DNA of 64,000 bases, from assembly GCA_010093685.1 (NCBI GenBank), contig MU006226.1:756964-820963 (forward strand), in the 5' to 3' direction. Within the stretch, counting starts at the first letter, position 1. The number at the start of each line of letters is the position of its first letter. The translations under genes and the position numbers were made by a program. This stretch comes from Ophiobolus disseminans. Lineage: Eukaryota; Ascomycota; Dothideomycetes; Pleosporales; Phaeosphaeriaceae. The notes under the pieces were generated by a model, which saw only the letters and a list, made by a program, of their open reading frames with translations, was not told the origin of the DNA and ran no database searches. Of the stretch, positions 53,540 through 64,000 are shown piece by piece.

Positions 53540-55563
53540 ATGCTGCCTACAAACTTCATACCGGCGCACTCGAGACGGCTCGCGACCGTGATCGCGGCAT
53601 ACGTCCTTGTTACCACGTGGGCTCCACTTCACTCGCAACTACTCGTAAACGCAGCAGACGTCCCAATACCCGCCTCTCGAATCGACACCATAAGCCAAAC
53701 CGTCTTAGCCGCTGTGCCAGGTGCGCTCACCCACTCTTCAGACGACAATTCCAACAGTGACGTCGGCAGCGGCTATGTACCTGCCTTCGACTACTTCGAT
53801 CGCAGTCTGTTGGGCCGCCAGGAGGCTCAGGAGCCACCATCGGAGGAGCTGAAAGACAATGGGTTGGCGAAAAAGGAGATCAAGCCCGGCGAAACTCTAT
53901 ACTTTGTCCTCAAGAGAAGTCAGTCGCGTCTCATACGGTCAGGCGACGATGCTCTCGAAGGGCAAGAAGCTCAAGGAGGAAGCAATGCCTCTGGAGACAC
54001 TACTGATGCGAAAGATGTTATCGCCGAGGTTGATGGCGACGACAAGGGCGGGACACTTGGCAAAAGACAAGCAGGGAACCGTGTCTGGGTGTCAGCGAAT
54101 ACTTGTCGTCAACCCGCGGCCAACGGATCTGAGACGCCGAAGGACCGTCCACAACTCGTTATGTATGTTTCAACATCGTCGAAGAACCAGAGGCCGGGAC
54201 CAGAAATCACCGACAACCTTGTACCACCTGTTCCCTTCGACCAAGGCTTCGCCAGCATCGACGTAAACACTACATCTGATGTCTACATTGGCATATCCGC
54301 TCCCCTTCTCAGCAAAGACTGGGATGGAAGCTGGAGTTTCCACGTGGCTGCAAGCGTTGATGGACCGTATCACAGTTATAACGCGACTAATCCCTTCCTA
54401 TACATGATTGATACCGATAGTGAATCTGCCCTCTTTATCACGTACAATCTCAGTGAACCGAACAGCACCGATTCCAACAAATGGAAGGAACGCAACCCTT
54501 TCAGCATGTACGCTTTCGAAGTTGGCGACCAGTCAGCTATTACAGGCATGGAGCGCTCTCTATGTGCATTACGAGACTTGTACAGCAACAGCACCCTCAA
54601 CTCGACCACGACTATCACGACGAAATTTGGAGCAAACATTCCGAAAAGTCAATTCCACATACAAGGTCTTAAGAACGGAACGATGTACAATGGCTTCCTG
54701 ACCGTGGAAGGCGGCAATGATGTTGTCCGGCTGCCCGGCGGCGGCGTAGTACGAGCAGGCGGTATGGTGTTCCAGAACTTTACATGGACCACCAAAGCCG
54801 GTACGTCTGTACGACCTCATATTGCACATATTAAACTAACGCTGCCGCAGACGACTCGTGTCAAGTCCTCTTCGACCTCAAATTCTGCGACTCGGTCGCC
54901 TACGCCGTACCCTCTTCCTCAAACTTCACGCGCGACGATGAACGCCTCAAGAAGCTGTACGATGAAGAGGCCGAGAAATACTACACAAATTTCACACGCT
55001 CCCTCGCGCAAGTAGCTTGCGACACCGCTTCAGATGCGCAGTACTCGCTCGCACGCACCTGTGAAAACTGCGCGCAAGACTACAAGAACTGGCTCTGTTC
55101 GGTCCTCATACCACGCTGCGAAAACTGGTCTGCCAATGACGAATGGCTGCAGGAGCGCAACGTCAACGCGCTGCTTCCCGACGGGTCGGACACTTTTGGC
55201 GGCAACGTTTCTGACGCGATCAAGGAGGAGAAGCGAGATCGGTTTGCGTACAGCAAGAGTCGCAATCCGCTCATCGATACGGAGATCAAACCCGGCCCGT
55301 ATAAAGAGATGAAGCCATGCGAGGACTTGTGCTTCGATATTGTGAGGAGTTGTCCTGCGCAGCTGGGATTCGCGTGCCCGAATAATCCGGTCATGCGGGC
55401 GTTGAGTTACGGGAAGAGGGATCCGGAGGAGAAGGAGTTGAAGTGTAATTTTCCTGGCGCGGTTGTTAAGTTGAATGTGCAAGGAGCGGCTGGTTCGCTG
55501 GTAGTGCGTGGGCAGGTTGCGGTGCTGGTGGCGATGCTTGTTGGGGTGTTTGGGTGGTTGTAA
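53540..55563 (+). CDS. MID1: Mid1-type regulatory subunit of the high-affinity calcium channel
   Basis: Exons 53540-54800 and 54851-55563, 50-nt intron; 657 aa. Mid1 partners Cch1 in the plasma-membrane calcium channel used in stress, mating and hyphal growth. The N terminus has a hydrophobic signal region (ATVIAAYVLVTTWAPLHSQLL). The large extracytosolic part has many N-glycosylation sites (NATNPF, NSTLNSTTTI, NGTMYN). Conserved Cys motifs in the second half are LFDLKFCDSVAYAVPS, CENCAQDYKNWLCSVLIPRC and PCEDLCFDIVRSCPAQLGFACP. The last 21 residues are hydrophobic (LVVRGQVAVLVAMLVGVFGWL), as expected of a C-terminal membrane segment or GPI signal. Length fits fungal members. Confidence 0.87.
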
Positions 55564-57145
55564 TCCTAGGGGAAAAGGAGTGCGGCATATGCACGGCGTT
55601 CATGGCGGTGGTCTCGTGCTGACCGGGCATGCAGTAAAGCAGCCTTGTGGCGTTGGGTGGCGAAGTGATCTGGAGGTTGGTATGTGTAGTATACGCCCAA
55701 CGAACATATTCTTCGAGCGGGGCCCGATCGTCGACCACTCCTGCAGATCTGGATCATCATCACAATAACTCTTACCTTGCGTCCACCCAGGACGACAAAA
55801 TGTTCTGGTTGGCATTAGACTCTCTGCTCGTATGACGATGAACCCTGGAGGTATCACGCACATTGCGTGGCCTACAATTACACAAGCGGCCCTCAATATC
55901 CCAAGGACATTACCGTGAGGACCACCAGGTCATGCAATTCCGCTCACCAAACGCTTACGAAAGGTGACCGCTGTCAACCAGGCTAACAGTCGCTTATGTT
56001 CCAACTATTGCACTCAAGTCGCAGGATCGTACTTTCACCACTTCCATAGATTTTCTTGATGAGGCAACCACCGCCTTCCACTTCCACGACGTGAGCAAGC
56101 ATATAGAGGAAGTGGGTTCGCACTGAAATTGAGTATGACGATCTTGTGAGGCGACGTGTAGTGCGACGAAGTCCAAGCTTGGCATGAAGCGGCCGTGGCG
56201 TTCCAATATATCACCCGCCGAGGATATATTAATCGACTCACGATTAACCTGGATTTCGTCGTTTTGAACCCAGGATCTGGCCGTGCCCTCGTATATTCAA
56301 CCAGGTTATGGGTAGTCGCTTGGGTAGCCCGGATCAGATTTTGTGCGACATAGCCCACGACATCAACGTCGACGCATCGTGTGGTGGAATCAATGTCTTC
56401 GTAGAGCTCTTTGATGCCTCTATGGAGTGGAGAGGGTTGAAGACACTAATTAGTTTGCAACGTTGCAGGATCAACGGCTAATATGCAGCCGAGGCCAGCC
56501 CACCTCCGAAACATAGACCTCCATCTTTCAGCCCAAGCAGTGCTAAGTACCTAGGTACCTTCCAGCTGCAGCTAGATGTACATCATTAGACACTCCCCGT
56601 GGGATGCTGACGAAATAATTAGATGAAAACAAGATGACGCTAGGTGAAATGAAGAATAGCGGACGACTCTGAACCCAGAGGTACGTTCGATCATGACTTG
56701 GTCAGGACTACACCAAGCCTTGACGCCCAGGGATTATCCACCGGCGTTACTTCACGTAGCGGTTCGAGTCCCCCATGTATCGGAGCGTAAGTCCTGGCCT
56801 CCGCAGAATCCTGAGCCACGATAATCTCCTGCACTCAAATGTGGGGAAAGCCCTGGTCAGACGAGGAGATATTCCATAGGTCTTCTGGAAAGTTTCAAGG
56901 CGCAAGTACCATGCTCTACCATGTCAAATGACCACAGGACGATCTTGAGTACCACCGTAGAACGGCTTCACGGAAGCTTACACCGGCTGAAGTAACTGAA
57001 CCAATCTGGATATTGATGAAGGACTCTTGACTGCGACTATCATTCTTCAGATTCAGGATACAAATATGGCCTCGAAGCTTCCCCAGATTCGTTTCCCACG
57101 CTCTCCTCTCATTCATTCTTCACCTTCTTCTCAGTGGTTCTCAAG
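55564..57145. other. Intergenic, nothing recognised
   Basis: About 1.6 kb. A GGTTCGAGTCCCC string near 56760 resembles a tRNA T-loop but lacks pairing arms (rejected). Likely holds the cellulase promoter near its right end. Confidence 0.4.
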
Positions 57146-58406
57146 ATGCTGTCAAACGTCCTTCTCGCCGCTGCACTTGCAGCTGGCTTGACAAATGCAC
57201 TACCTCAGGCAACTGGAACGCCCAAGCCCTCCAGCACTCGTGCCGCCACAACCACCGCTGCTCCCGCAGCATCCGGTAACCCTTTTGCTGGCAAGGACTT
57301 TTACGCCAACCCCTACTATTCGTCTGAGGTTCACACCCTGGCCATGCCATCCCTCCCAGCATCCTTGAAGCCCGCCGCCTCAGCTGTCGCAAAGGTCGGC
57401 TCCTTCGTATGGATGGACACCCGTGCAAAGGTTCCTACCATGGATACGTACCTTGCTGATATCAAGGCCAAGAACGCTGCTGGCGCAAAACTCATGGGTA
57501 CTTTTGTCGTGTACGACTTGCCAGATAGGGACTGCGCTGCTCTCGCTTCCAACGGCGAGTTGAAGCTCTCTGAGGATGGTGCCAACAAGTACAAGGTCGA
57601 GTATATCGACAAGATCGCCGCCATCATCAAGAAGTACCCCGATGTCAAGATCAACCTCGCCATCGAGCCAGACTGTACGTAGACCGAGATTTTATGCACC
57701 GTGTGAGCTATGTGACTAACGATTTCCAGCCCTCGCAAACATGATCACAAACATGGGCGTCCAAAAGTGCGCCAACGCCGCCAAGGCATACGAAGACCTT
57801 ACCGTCTACGCGCTGAAGACGCTCAACTTCCCCAACGTCGACATGTACCTCGACGGTGGCCACGCCGGCTGGCTCGGCTGGGATGCGAACATTGGCCCCG
57901 CAGCCAAGCTGTACGCACGCGTGTACAAGTCCGCCGGTTCTCCCCGCGGTGTTCGTGGTATCGTGACCAACGTGTCCAACTACAACCCATGGAACGCCGC
58001 GACATGCGCCGCCATCACGACCCCCAACAAGAACTGCGACGAGCAGCGTTTCGTCAACGCTTTTGCGCCTCTGCTCCGCGCCGAGGGCTTCCCAGCGCAC
58101 TTCATCGTCGACGTCGGACGCTCTGGAAAGCAGCCCACCGAGCAGCAGGCGTGGGGCGATTGGTGCAATGTTTCGGGTGCTGGATTCGGACCTCGCCCTA
58201 CTACCAACACTGGCAATGAGCTTGTCGATGCGTTTGTGTGGGTTAAGCCTGGTGGCGAGTCGGACGGTACTTCAGATCAGTCTGCTGTTCGCTACGACGG
58301 TTTCTGTGGCAAGCCTTCCGCGTTCAAGCCTGCGCCTGAGGCTGGAACGTGGTTCCAGGCTTACTTTGAGATGTTGCTTAAGAACGCTAACCCTCCTCTT
58401 GCTTAG
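57146..58406 (+). CDS. GH6 cellobiohydrolase/endoglucanase, secreted
   Basis: Exons 57146-57674 and 57730-58406, 55-nt intron; 401 aa. GH6 enzymes cut beta-1,4-glucan by inversion, from the non-reducing end or internally. Residues 1-18 are a signal peptide (MLSNVLLAAALAAGLTNA); a Thr/Ser/Pro/Ala stretch to about 43 takes the place of a linker, but no CBM1 cellulose-binding module precedes it. The acid residues correspond to Asp129 in VVYDLPDRDCAALASNGE and Asp176 in AIEPDS, the latter split from its Ser by the intron. GHAGWLGWDANI, RGIVTNVSNYNPWN, GRSGKQPTEQQAWGDWCNV and FVWVKPGGESDGTSD are classic GH6 blocks. A plant-polysaccharide-degrading lifestyle is implied. An in-frame upstream Met at 57134 is a non-ATG codon and was not used. 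Confidence 0.92.
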
Positions 58407-58878
58407 ATAGAACAGGAAAGCTGGGCAGGGAACGGGATGGTATGAGGCCACAAGCTTGTTGGGCCAGCTCTACTATACTGTAAATGTTACTAGGGCGGAT
58501 TAGTAGAATCAAGTGTGCTTCGCTGTATATACTTCGAGCAATAGACTCAATGCCACGGACTTGGAAGCTCTTGAGATGTCTTATTGTACGATACTGATGG
58601 TGATGGATGCGCTTAGCGACTGTGAGTGACGTACATGGGTCTTTCATGTATAGCTTCGTACGCCTATAATAATGATAGCCTAGGAAGATACAAAGGTGCA
58701 TTGCTGATAGCATACAATCGTGATGTAGTACCGAGCAGTCTACAACAGTCTAGAATGCGAACAAAAGTTGCTAGTCCCGTTCTCGTACGTCTTCCCGTTA
58801 TTTGAGCCGACTCTTTCCGTTGTGTACGGGCAGGTGAGGATATGATACATGATTTAAAACAGCTTTTATCATAGACTT
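58407..58878. other. Intergenic, nothing recognised
   Basis: AT-rich 3' region of the cellulase. Confidence 0.4.
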
Positions 58879-59110
58879 TCAATCAATCTCATACCCTCGG
58901 AACCAAGGGTGTTCTAAAGCCTGCTGAGCCGATATGCGTCTCTGAGGATCCAGCTGCATCATTTCTGTCACGACTTCCCGAAACGAACCATCCTCGACGT
59001 CTTTCCAGCTAGAAAATGGCTTATAGGAATGGTAATCCGCGACTCGGTCATCCCAAAGCACGGCAAGGACCTCGCAGCTGAGTTCATTGTCTCCAACGTG
59101 CATGATAAGC
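58879..59110 (-). pseudogene. Fragment of a protein kinase C-lobe
   Basis: The minus strand reads KPFSSWKDVEDGSFREVVTE then MMQLDPQRRISAQQALEHPW, the end of the large-lobe region of a Ser/Thr kinase domain, up to TGA at 58879. Upstream there is no DFG, APE or HRD motif in any frame to about 59700, so only the last 75 or so residues are left. Probably a truncated relic; a short recent exon of a split gene is less likely. Confidence 0.4.
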
Positions 59111-59729
59111 CGTACCTTAATCGCAGAGTACGGGAATGGTGCCAACCGCTGGGAATGATTTCGGTTTGTCCAAACGATCCGTATGACGAAACATTCTTTA
59201 TCTGTCAAACTATAAAATTTGACTCGGAATAGACAAGCAGCCATTGCTCGTGGTGCAGCGCTACGCGGGCTTGAATGGTACATTGCACCAATTCGGAAAA
59301 AGATCTGGACCGTGAATCGTCGGCTTATACCTGCATTTGGTCGACACTGAACCTTTGTCGGGGGAGCATGAATTGGGCGATTAGTAAAGTACGTTCATAT
59401 CGCATACAGAATGCGCAGGAGTGCTGGTGTCTTCCTACGGAGACGTGATAGACGAGGAAACGAAGATCGTGGCCAGCCTAGAAGAAACTTGCCGGAGGGG
59501 AGAGTCTTTGACGGGCTCAGCCACCCTATACCCTTCTTCGTCGGCTTCAGGTCTCCGAAAATGGACACGCCAGTATTCAACGATGAATCCTGGAGGTCGT
59601 CACTCTCTCTCATCACAACAAACGTATCGCGCACAGCACCGTGAAACCCACTGCGCACAATCAAAACTCACGCCATCTGATTTCCGCGGCTACTCGTCGC
59701 CTACTACTCATCATTGCATCCAATACTAC
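59111..59729. other. Intergenic, nothing recognised
   Basis: Frames at 59395-59664 have no motif support. Confidence 0.35.
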
Positions 59730-60343
59730 CTAGGTATCTCCCATAAGCAACGTCTTCTCCAGCCATCCCTCGACCACAACGCTACACTCCCCCGCCTCGG
59801 TCCGAATCGCCTTCAGTACTGCAAAATTATTAGCACGTCAACTCTAACCCTGGAAACACCCAATGCTCACCATCCATCGCAACCCTCCCTTCGCACTCAC
59901 CCACCCGACACTCCACATGCCCACACGTCACCCAGTCCTTACCCTCCGCGCCCAGAAGCCATCTATTGAAATTCTCCGGAATCACGTCATCCGTCTGATG
60001 CAGATTGTATCGTGTGATGTACTTTCGGCCCAGTTGCTCAGAGTCGATAGGGCGCTACTTAGTCATGAGATCTTGAAGGACGGGGAAGAGCGCTCGGCAT
60101 GTTACGTACTTTCGAAAAGGACATGATACGGGCTATCGAGTCTGGGTCTTTCCTGGAATCGACGCCTATCTCCTTCTGCGACGGCATAATTGTGTATTTT
60201 GCTGCTCTGAATTCGTGAGTGGCGAGATACATTATGAATGTAGCTGCGGGTCGGGTGAAGTCTGGAGCGGTGTCCGTTTGCGAGTGTCGTCGAGAGGTCT
60301 GCTTGGTGCCTGCGAGGTTATGCATTTTGATGGGCGAAGACAT
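59730..60343 (-). CDS. Small unrecognised protein, three exons
   Basis: Exons 60343-60110, 60054-59871 and 59818-59730, introns 55 nt (GTACGT donor, TGAC branch, AGTAG acceptor) and 52 nt (GTGAGC donor, GCTAATA branch, TTGCAG acceptor); 168 aa. Every join restores a clean frame: EFRAAKYTIMPSQKEIGVDS to RIMSFSK, RPIDSEQLGRKYITRYNLHQ to GKDWVTCGHVECRVGECEGR, and VLKAIRTEAGECSVVVEGWL. The segment is Cys-containing and moderately acidic, without signal peptide or membrane segment. The start at MSSPIKMHNLAG is the most natural; another ATG at 60427 is possible. No family is recognised. Confidence 0.5.
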
Positions 60344-60966
60344 GTGAGAGATGTAGGGCGGCAGGAATGTTGTGGAGTTGTGACCTTGAAGTGTAGCGAG
60401 TGGATACTTACATACCGAATGAAGCATGAGTTTCTAGTCATCCATGTTCACCGTCAGTCACCTGAATGAGTATACGAGCGACGACGTGCTAGACACATAT
60501 TGGCCATCTTAAGTTAGGTATTGTGTCAAGAGCTAAATTCTTGCACGAACTCATTAGATTCCGGAGACGTATGCGTGACAGACATGACGACATTGTACGC
60601 TACTTTTGAGGCTCGCGGTGCTGTATAGGTGTCGTTCGTTCACATTAGTTCATTCATTTACTAGGCTAATTAATAACTATAATACCTCAAGGTTTAATAA
60701 ATGCTCGAGACAATTTAGTGTGATACATGCTACAGCATATCCATCGCAAAAACTAGCATTCACCTCTCACTCTAAGGATCCATTTTATCCACAGGTACCG
60801 GGCGCAATGGCCAGCCCAGCATATCCCTCTCTAAATTAATAACCTTCTTCACTATATAGCGTTAGCCACCCATTAGATTAAGTAAAGAACTGAAACCAAC
60901 GAACCTTTATACGTGCTCCGACCTGCCTCCCTATTAGTAACACATCTCCTTATGCCCACATCCCAC
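60344..60966. other. Intergenic, AT-rich, nothing recognised
   Basis: The segment around 60640-60860 is clearly AT-richer than its surroundings, with TTAATTAATAAC-like strings. No gene or repeat could be named. Confidence 0.35.
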
Positions 60967-61278
60967 TCAGCCCCGGTCTTTCTTCATCTCACCGATCTGT
61001 TTATCTTTGAATAGCCTTTCAATAAAATCTGCCGTTAACTCGTGTTCCGTCAAGCTTTGTGAAAAGGCCAGGACTTTGTTCTCGGTGCCAAGGCCCTTGT
61101 CAGGTATTTTCTATCGTGCTTCGTAGATTTCATTGAGATCTTCGATGTCTTGTCGACATGCACTGTAGTTCCCTCCTATCAGAGGCGCGTATGTTCCATC
61201 TTTGAGCTTCTTATCCGGATTGTAGACGGAGAGTAAGACGAACTTGACGTCGTCTTTCTGGTCCTGTGTTTTTGCCAT
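60967..61278 (-). pseudogene. Short frame with a single internal TAG
   Basis: ATG 61278 begins MAKTQDQKDDVKFVLLSVYN and runs to TAG at 61113-61111 (55 codons). The same frame then continues for 47 more codons with protein-like composition (FSQSLTEHELTADFIERLFK...) to TGA at 60969. Either a nonsense mutation split a roughly 103-residue protein, or only the first part is made. The codon after the stop is AAA, not the CTA seen in readthrough contexts. No family recognised. Confidence 0.35.
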
Positions 61279-61684
61279 GGTGTGGGCATCTCTGCTGGTC
61301 AAAAGTATGGAAGTTATTGTTGTGGGTACCGTGTTTGTATGCCGGAGAGCAACTTTATACTATAAAAGTGACCTTGTCATAGACGGCCATAGTGAGTCAG
61401 GCGGAGCATAGTCACTATGCGTGTTAGTGTTGACTCTTGAACCTCAAACCTGAAGCATGTATGACAGCTTTTCATATGTTACCATCCGTGAGTCTACAAA
61501 GACTAGATCATCGAAACGCACAACCCAGAAAAAAAGGTCAATGACATAAAAATGCATTGCTAGCATACCCGAGCACCCGTTGCTCAAATACCAACGACTC
61601 AATCAAACGCCTAAACCTCTTGTAGTCATACATTCAAATACATTACATGCTCATAATCCATTCAAATACCATTCAGCTGCATGT
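61279..61684. other. Intergenic, nothing recognised
   Basis: Contains the 3' region of the Kdm4-like gene and the promoter of the short interrupted frame. Confidence 0.4.
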
Positions 61685-64000
61685 CTAAGTGTACCGCCAC
61701 GTCTCCACACCATGGACCTGAGGCACAGCCTGTAGAGGAGGTAACACCGAATTGCCTTGTTCAGGCGGTACAGCCACCACTTCATTTCCATCATCGCTGA
61801 TAGGGCTTGGTGTCGGTCGCTGAAGTTCGCGTGGAGGAGCTAACGGTGGTGTATGGCTTTGCATACTTCTTGGCATCTGGTACGGCATGCTCGAGTGTGG
61901 CGTCGGTGAAGGGTAGCGAGGCAGCGGTGCCTGAGGCGGACCGGGCGACGGGGTAGGCAAGGCGGTAGGACCAGTCGAAGTAGCCAGCTGCTTGAGCATT
62001 TGTTCCCATTTGGGTGCTTCTGCGGGCTGCGAGGTTCGTGCCATATCACGCTGAAAAGCGTCCGAGGACTGGAACTGGGCGGTTGGCTTGGGTGCCGGCA
62101 GACTGGATGGCGCATTTTGGCCATGGTAGAAGTGCTGAGGCGGCGTAGGTCCGCTAGGCTTTGGCGCAATAGCAGTGGGCATGCCATTGTTTGGCATTCT
62201 GGGCATCCATGATTCCGTGAATCCGCCACCAGGACTATAAGGTGACACGTAAGTTTTTGCTCGCCGAAGGTACGCATTCTTAAGATACGGGTATTGCATG
62301 ACGTAGGTCAAATATTCAGTGGGAGTTTGTGCAGCAGAAACGACGGGAAGGGAGAGTGCATTGGCGTACATTGGAGGTTTGGGAGTCCCAGATGGGTTGC
62401 TCAGCATGTTTGAAATCGATGCTCGACCTGAGGGCGCCTGGCCGACCGGACTGTACGGCGCAGGACTATAAGTCGGTCTCGTGCTCTGAGCCGGTCCCTG
62501 CGAGAACGGGTATGGTGGAAGCTGCTGCGGGCTGTGAGGGTTAGGTTGTGGCGAGGGTGGATATGCCGGTAGGGTCTTGGAGTGCATTGGTTGAGCAAAC
62601 TGGTCGATGCCGTTTAGCACGGGCCCCGAGGTTGCAGGCTGCGCCTTCCAATTGGATGACGAATGAGCTTCGGATGGGACGTAGGGATGATACTGATACT
62701 GTTGCGGCGGTTGCTGCGGCTGGTCTTGTGTTGGTGGCCGATGATGGTGGTATCCCTGATAGGCTTGGCCATACCCTTGCGATGGTGGGCGGTGATCGTA
62801 GCTGACGTTCGGCTGATGTGCCACAGGAGAGTTGGGGTTCTTTCGCGTGTCTGGATTGTACACAGGCGACTTCCAGGTTGTCATATACGATTCCTTGGGC
62901 TTGTACTGGTATGGGCGGTTTGCAGGTTGTAGTTGCTGTTGCATGGGCGTACGTGGAGGCACTGCAATAGGTGCAGGCTTGATTGGATACGAAGCCGGGT
63001 ACGACCGCTGCGCGAAAACTGGCACCGGCGGAGGTGGAGGCTTGACGGTTTCCAAGAAGTTGCTCTTCGGATTGTTGCGTTGCTTGGCCGGATTCTCGGT
63101 ATATTGTGGCCTGGCCTCTGTCGAAGGCCTCCCAAGATAGTACCAGAGCCGGTTTTCCTTGCTGAAATCGACCTTGGCTGTCTTCCGCGTAACGTCTGGC
63201 GCCGTATGCCACTCTGCCCACTTGTGCTCCGAGTGAGGATCTTGGAATGGATCGCCCATATCGGGAACGCCATCTGTGCGGTTAGTAATGTCTAGAGAAG
63301 CATCGCTCTCCTTGAGATGCTCCGGTAGAGGCTTCGCGTTTGCTGATGGCTTCGGTCGTTGCGATTCGTCAGGATGAAGTTTGAGGATGTACTTCCACTC
63401 AACCTCCACACGGTCACCGTCCGGAAGCACGTCGACCAGCACAGCCTGTTCGCCAACCCTATTCTCAACGACTTGCGCACCATAGATTTGGTACATTTCG
63501 CCGCCAACATATTGAAACTGGATGACATCTCGGGGCTTCAGTGTCTTGCCATAGTTGAGAACAAACTTATCCTTCTCAAGTGCCTCAACATCAACAGTCT
63601 TGTTGTTCCTCTTTTTGGGTCTGTGGAAACGGCATCGGAAGTCGTAGCCATCATAGAAGTATTCAGTGCCCTCCTCATCGAAGGTGGGCATCGGGCCAAG
63701 GTCGACCTGGACGCCAGCTGCTACCGCGCAAGTAGCGTGGAAAGCTCTGGTGCACTTCTTCTGAGAACACTGGAAGACAGCACCACGTTTCGATCGGCAG
63801 TAGTTGCACTTGAGCTCTAGGCGGTCTTTCCCGATGTTTGACACGTTGCACACAGTATCGCCTGCCTCCGGCCTGGCACTAATGTATGTCTCGGGTGTGT
63901 AATCGGCGCAGATGCGATGGGCTTTCATACCAGTGTCGGTCGGCAGCAGCTCATCGTACTCGACATCGTTGGGACACAGGATGCAAGGCATGCCACGACC
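61685..64000 (-). CDS. Kdm4-like JmjC histone demethylase, C-terminal part (extended PHD and proline-rich tail), 5' end outside the window
   Basis: One open frame from the right edge to the stop, about 771 codons visible. The first 130 residues form an extended PHD module: CILCPNDVEYDELLPTDTGM, KAHRICADYTPETYIS, VCNVSNIGKDRLELKCNYCR, KRGAVFQCSQKKCTRAFHAT and HRPKK. The next 100 (PRDVIQFQYVGGEMYQIYGA, VENRVGEQAVLVDVLPDGD, RVEVEWKYILKL) look tudor-like. This order follows a JmjN-JmjC core in fungal Kdm4-type demethylases, so the catalytic part should lie just beyond 64000. The remaining 500 residues are rich in Pro, Gln, Ser and Tyr and probably disordered. A separate PHD protein starting at the Met at 63991 is the alternative. 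Confidence 0.75.
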   Translation of the reverse strand, partial: GRGMPCILCPNDVEYDELLPTDTGMKAHRICADYTPETYISARPEAGDTVCNVSNIGKDRLELKCNYCRSKRGAVFQCSQKKCTRAFHATCAVAAGVQVDLGPMPTFDEEGTEYFYDGYDFRCRFHRPKKRNNKTVDVEALEKDKFVLNYGKTLKPRDVIQFQYVGGEMYQIYGAQVVENRVGEQAVLVDVLPDGDRVEVEWKYILKLHPDESQRPKPSANAKPLPEHLKESDASLDITNRTDGVPDMGDPFQDPHSEHKWAEWHTAPDVTRKTAKVDFSKENRLWYYLGRPSTEARPQYTENPAKQRNNPKSNFLETVKPPPPPVPVFAQRSYPASYPIKPAPIAVPPRTPMQQQLQPANRPYQYKPKESYMTTWKSPVYNPDTRKNPNSPVAHQPNVSYDHRPPSQGYGQAYQGYHHHRPPTQDQPQQPPQQYQYHPYVPSEAHSSSNWKAQPATSGPVLNGIDQFAQPMHSKTLPAYPPSPQPNPHSPQQLPPYPFSQGPAQSTRPTYSPAPYSPVGQAPSGRASISNMLSNPSGTPKPPMYANALSLPVVSAAQTPTEYLTYVMQYPYLKNAYLRRAKTYVSPYSPGGGFTESWMPRMPNNGMPTAIAPKPSGPTPPQHFYHGQNAPSSLPAPKPTAQFQSSDAFQRDMARTSQPAEAPKWEQMLKQLATSTGPTALPTPSPGPPQAPLPRYPSPTPHSSMPYQMPRSMQSHTPPLAPPRELQRPTPSPISDDGNEVVAVPPEQGNSVLPPLQAVPQVHGVETWRYT

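Noticed and set aside
56740..56800. tRNA-like GGTTCGAGTCCCC string
   Set aside because: Flanking bases do not pair into a T-arm and no acceptor, D or anticodon arm is visible.
60967..61278. Selenocysteine or programmed readthrough
   Set aside because: Fungi lack the selenocysteine system, the codon is TAG and the context is not a known readthrough signal.

Overview
The window is nuclear DNA from a filamentous ascomycete, most likely a dothideomycete. The grounds are many introns of about 46-60 nt with GTAAGT/GTACGT donors, CTAAC or CTGAC branch sites and NAG acceptors, short intergenic distances, a fungal GH6 cellulase, CBM18 chitin-binding proteins, a Zn2Cys6 regulator and a Tc1/mariner copy whose coding frame carries only TAG stops, as expected of RIP. 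The class assignment is inference; genus cannot be read from the sequence. Exon borders were set by hand from splice signals, reading frame and family conservation.

Layout. 1-6.2 kb: a broken acidic-protein gene at the left edge, a small single-exon gene for a proline-rich tail-anchored protein, an acyl-CoA dehydrogenase and a large lineage-specific membrane protein. 6.8-16.1 kb: an accessory block with eight tandem, same-strand, divergent copies of one family of small secreted cysteine-rich proteins (called SSP1-SSP8 here). Only SSP4 and SSP8 are clearly intact. A gene for a secreted protein with two CBM18 modules and two knottin-like repeats lies inside the array on the opposite strand.

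16.9-34.2 kb: a dense housekeeping block: cohesin loader MAU2/Scc4, an EMB8/YheT-type alpha/beta hydrolase, LOC1, VPS68 and VPS55 (tail to tail; their yeast proteins form one endosomal complex), proteasome alpha6, mitochondrial ATP synthase epsilon, NatC subunit MAK10, RNA polymerase III subunit RPC82, complex III core protein QCR2 and the kinetochore histone-fold protein CENP-W.

35-42.7 kb: a Ser-Pro-repeat acidic protein, a triple-CBM18 secreted protein, a decayed DD34E Tc1/mariner element with perfect terminal repeats and TA target duplication, and an RBR-type ubiquitin ligase. 42.9-52.8 kb: a five-gene cluster (carotenoid/stilbene-cleaving oxygenase, ACMSD-type decarboxylase, SnoaL-like protein, aldehyde dehydrogenase, Zn2Cys6 regulator) that reads as a catabolic route for stilbenes or related aromatics. 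53.5-64 kb: calcium-channel subunit MID1, a GH6 cellulase, a kinase remnant, two small unrecognised reading frames and the 3' part of a Kdm4-like chromatin gene running off the right edge.

The two most interesting regions are the SSP array, a gene family caught in independent steps of expansion and decay, and the putative stilbene/aromatic catabolic cluster with its own regulator. No rRNA, tRNA or CRISPR could be supported.
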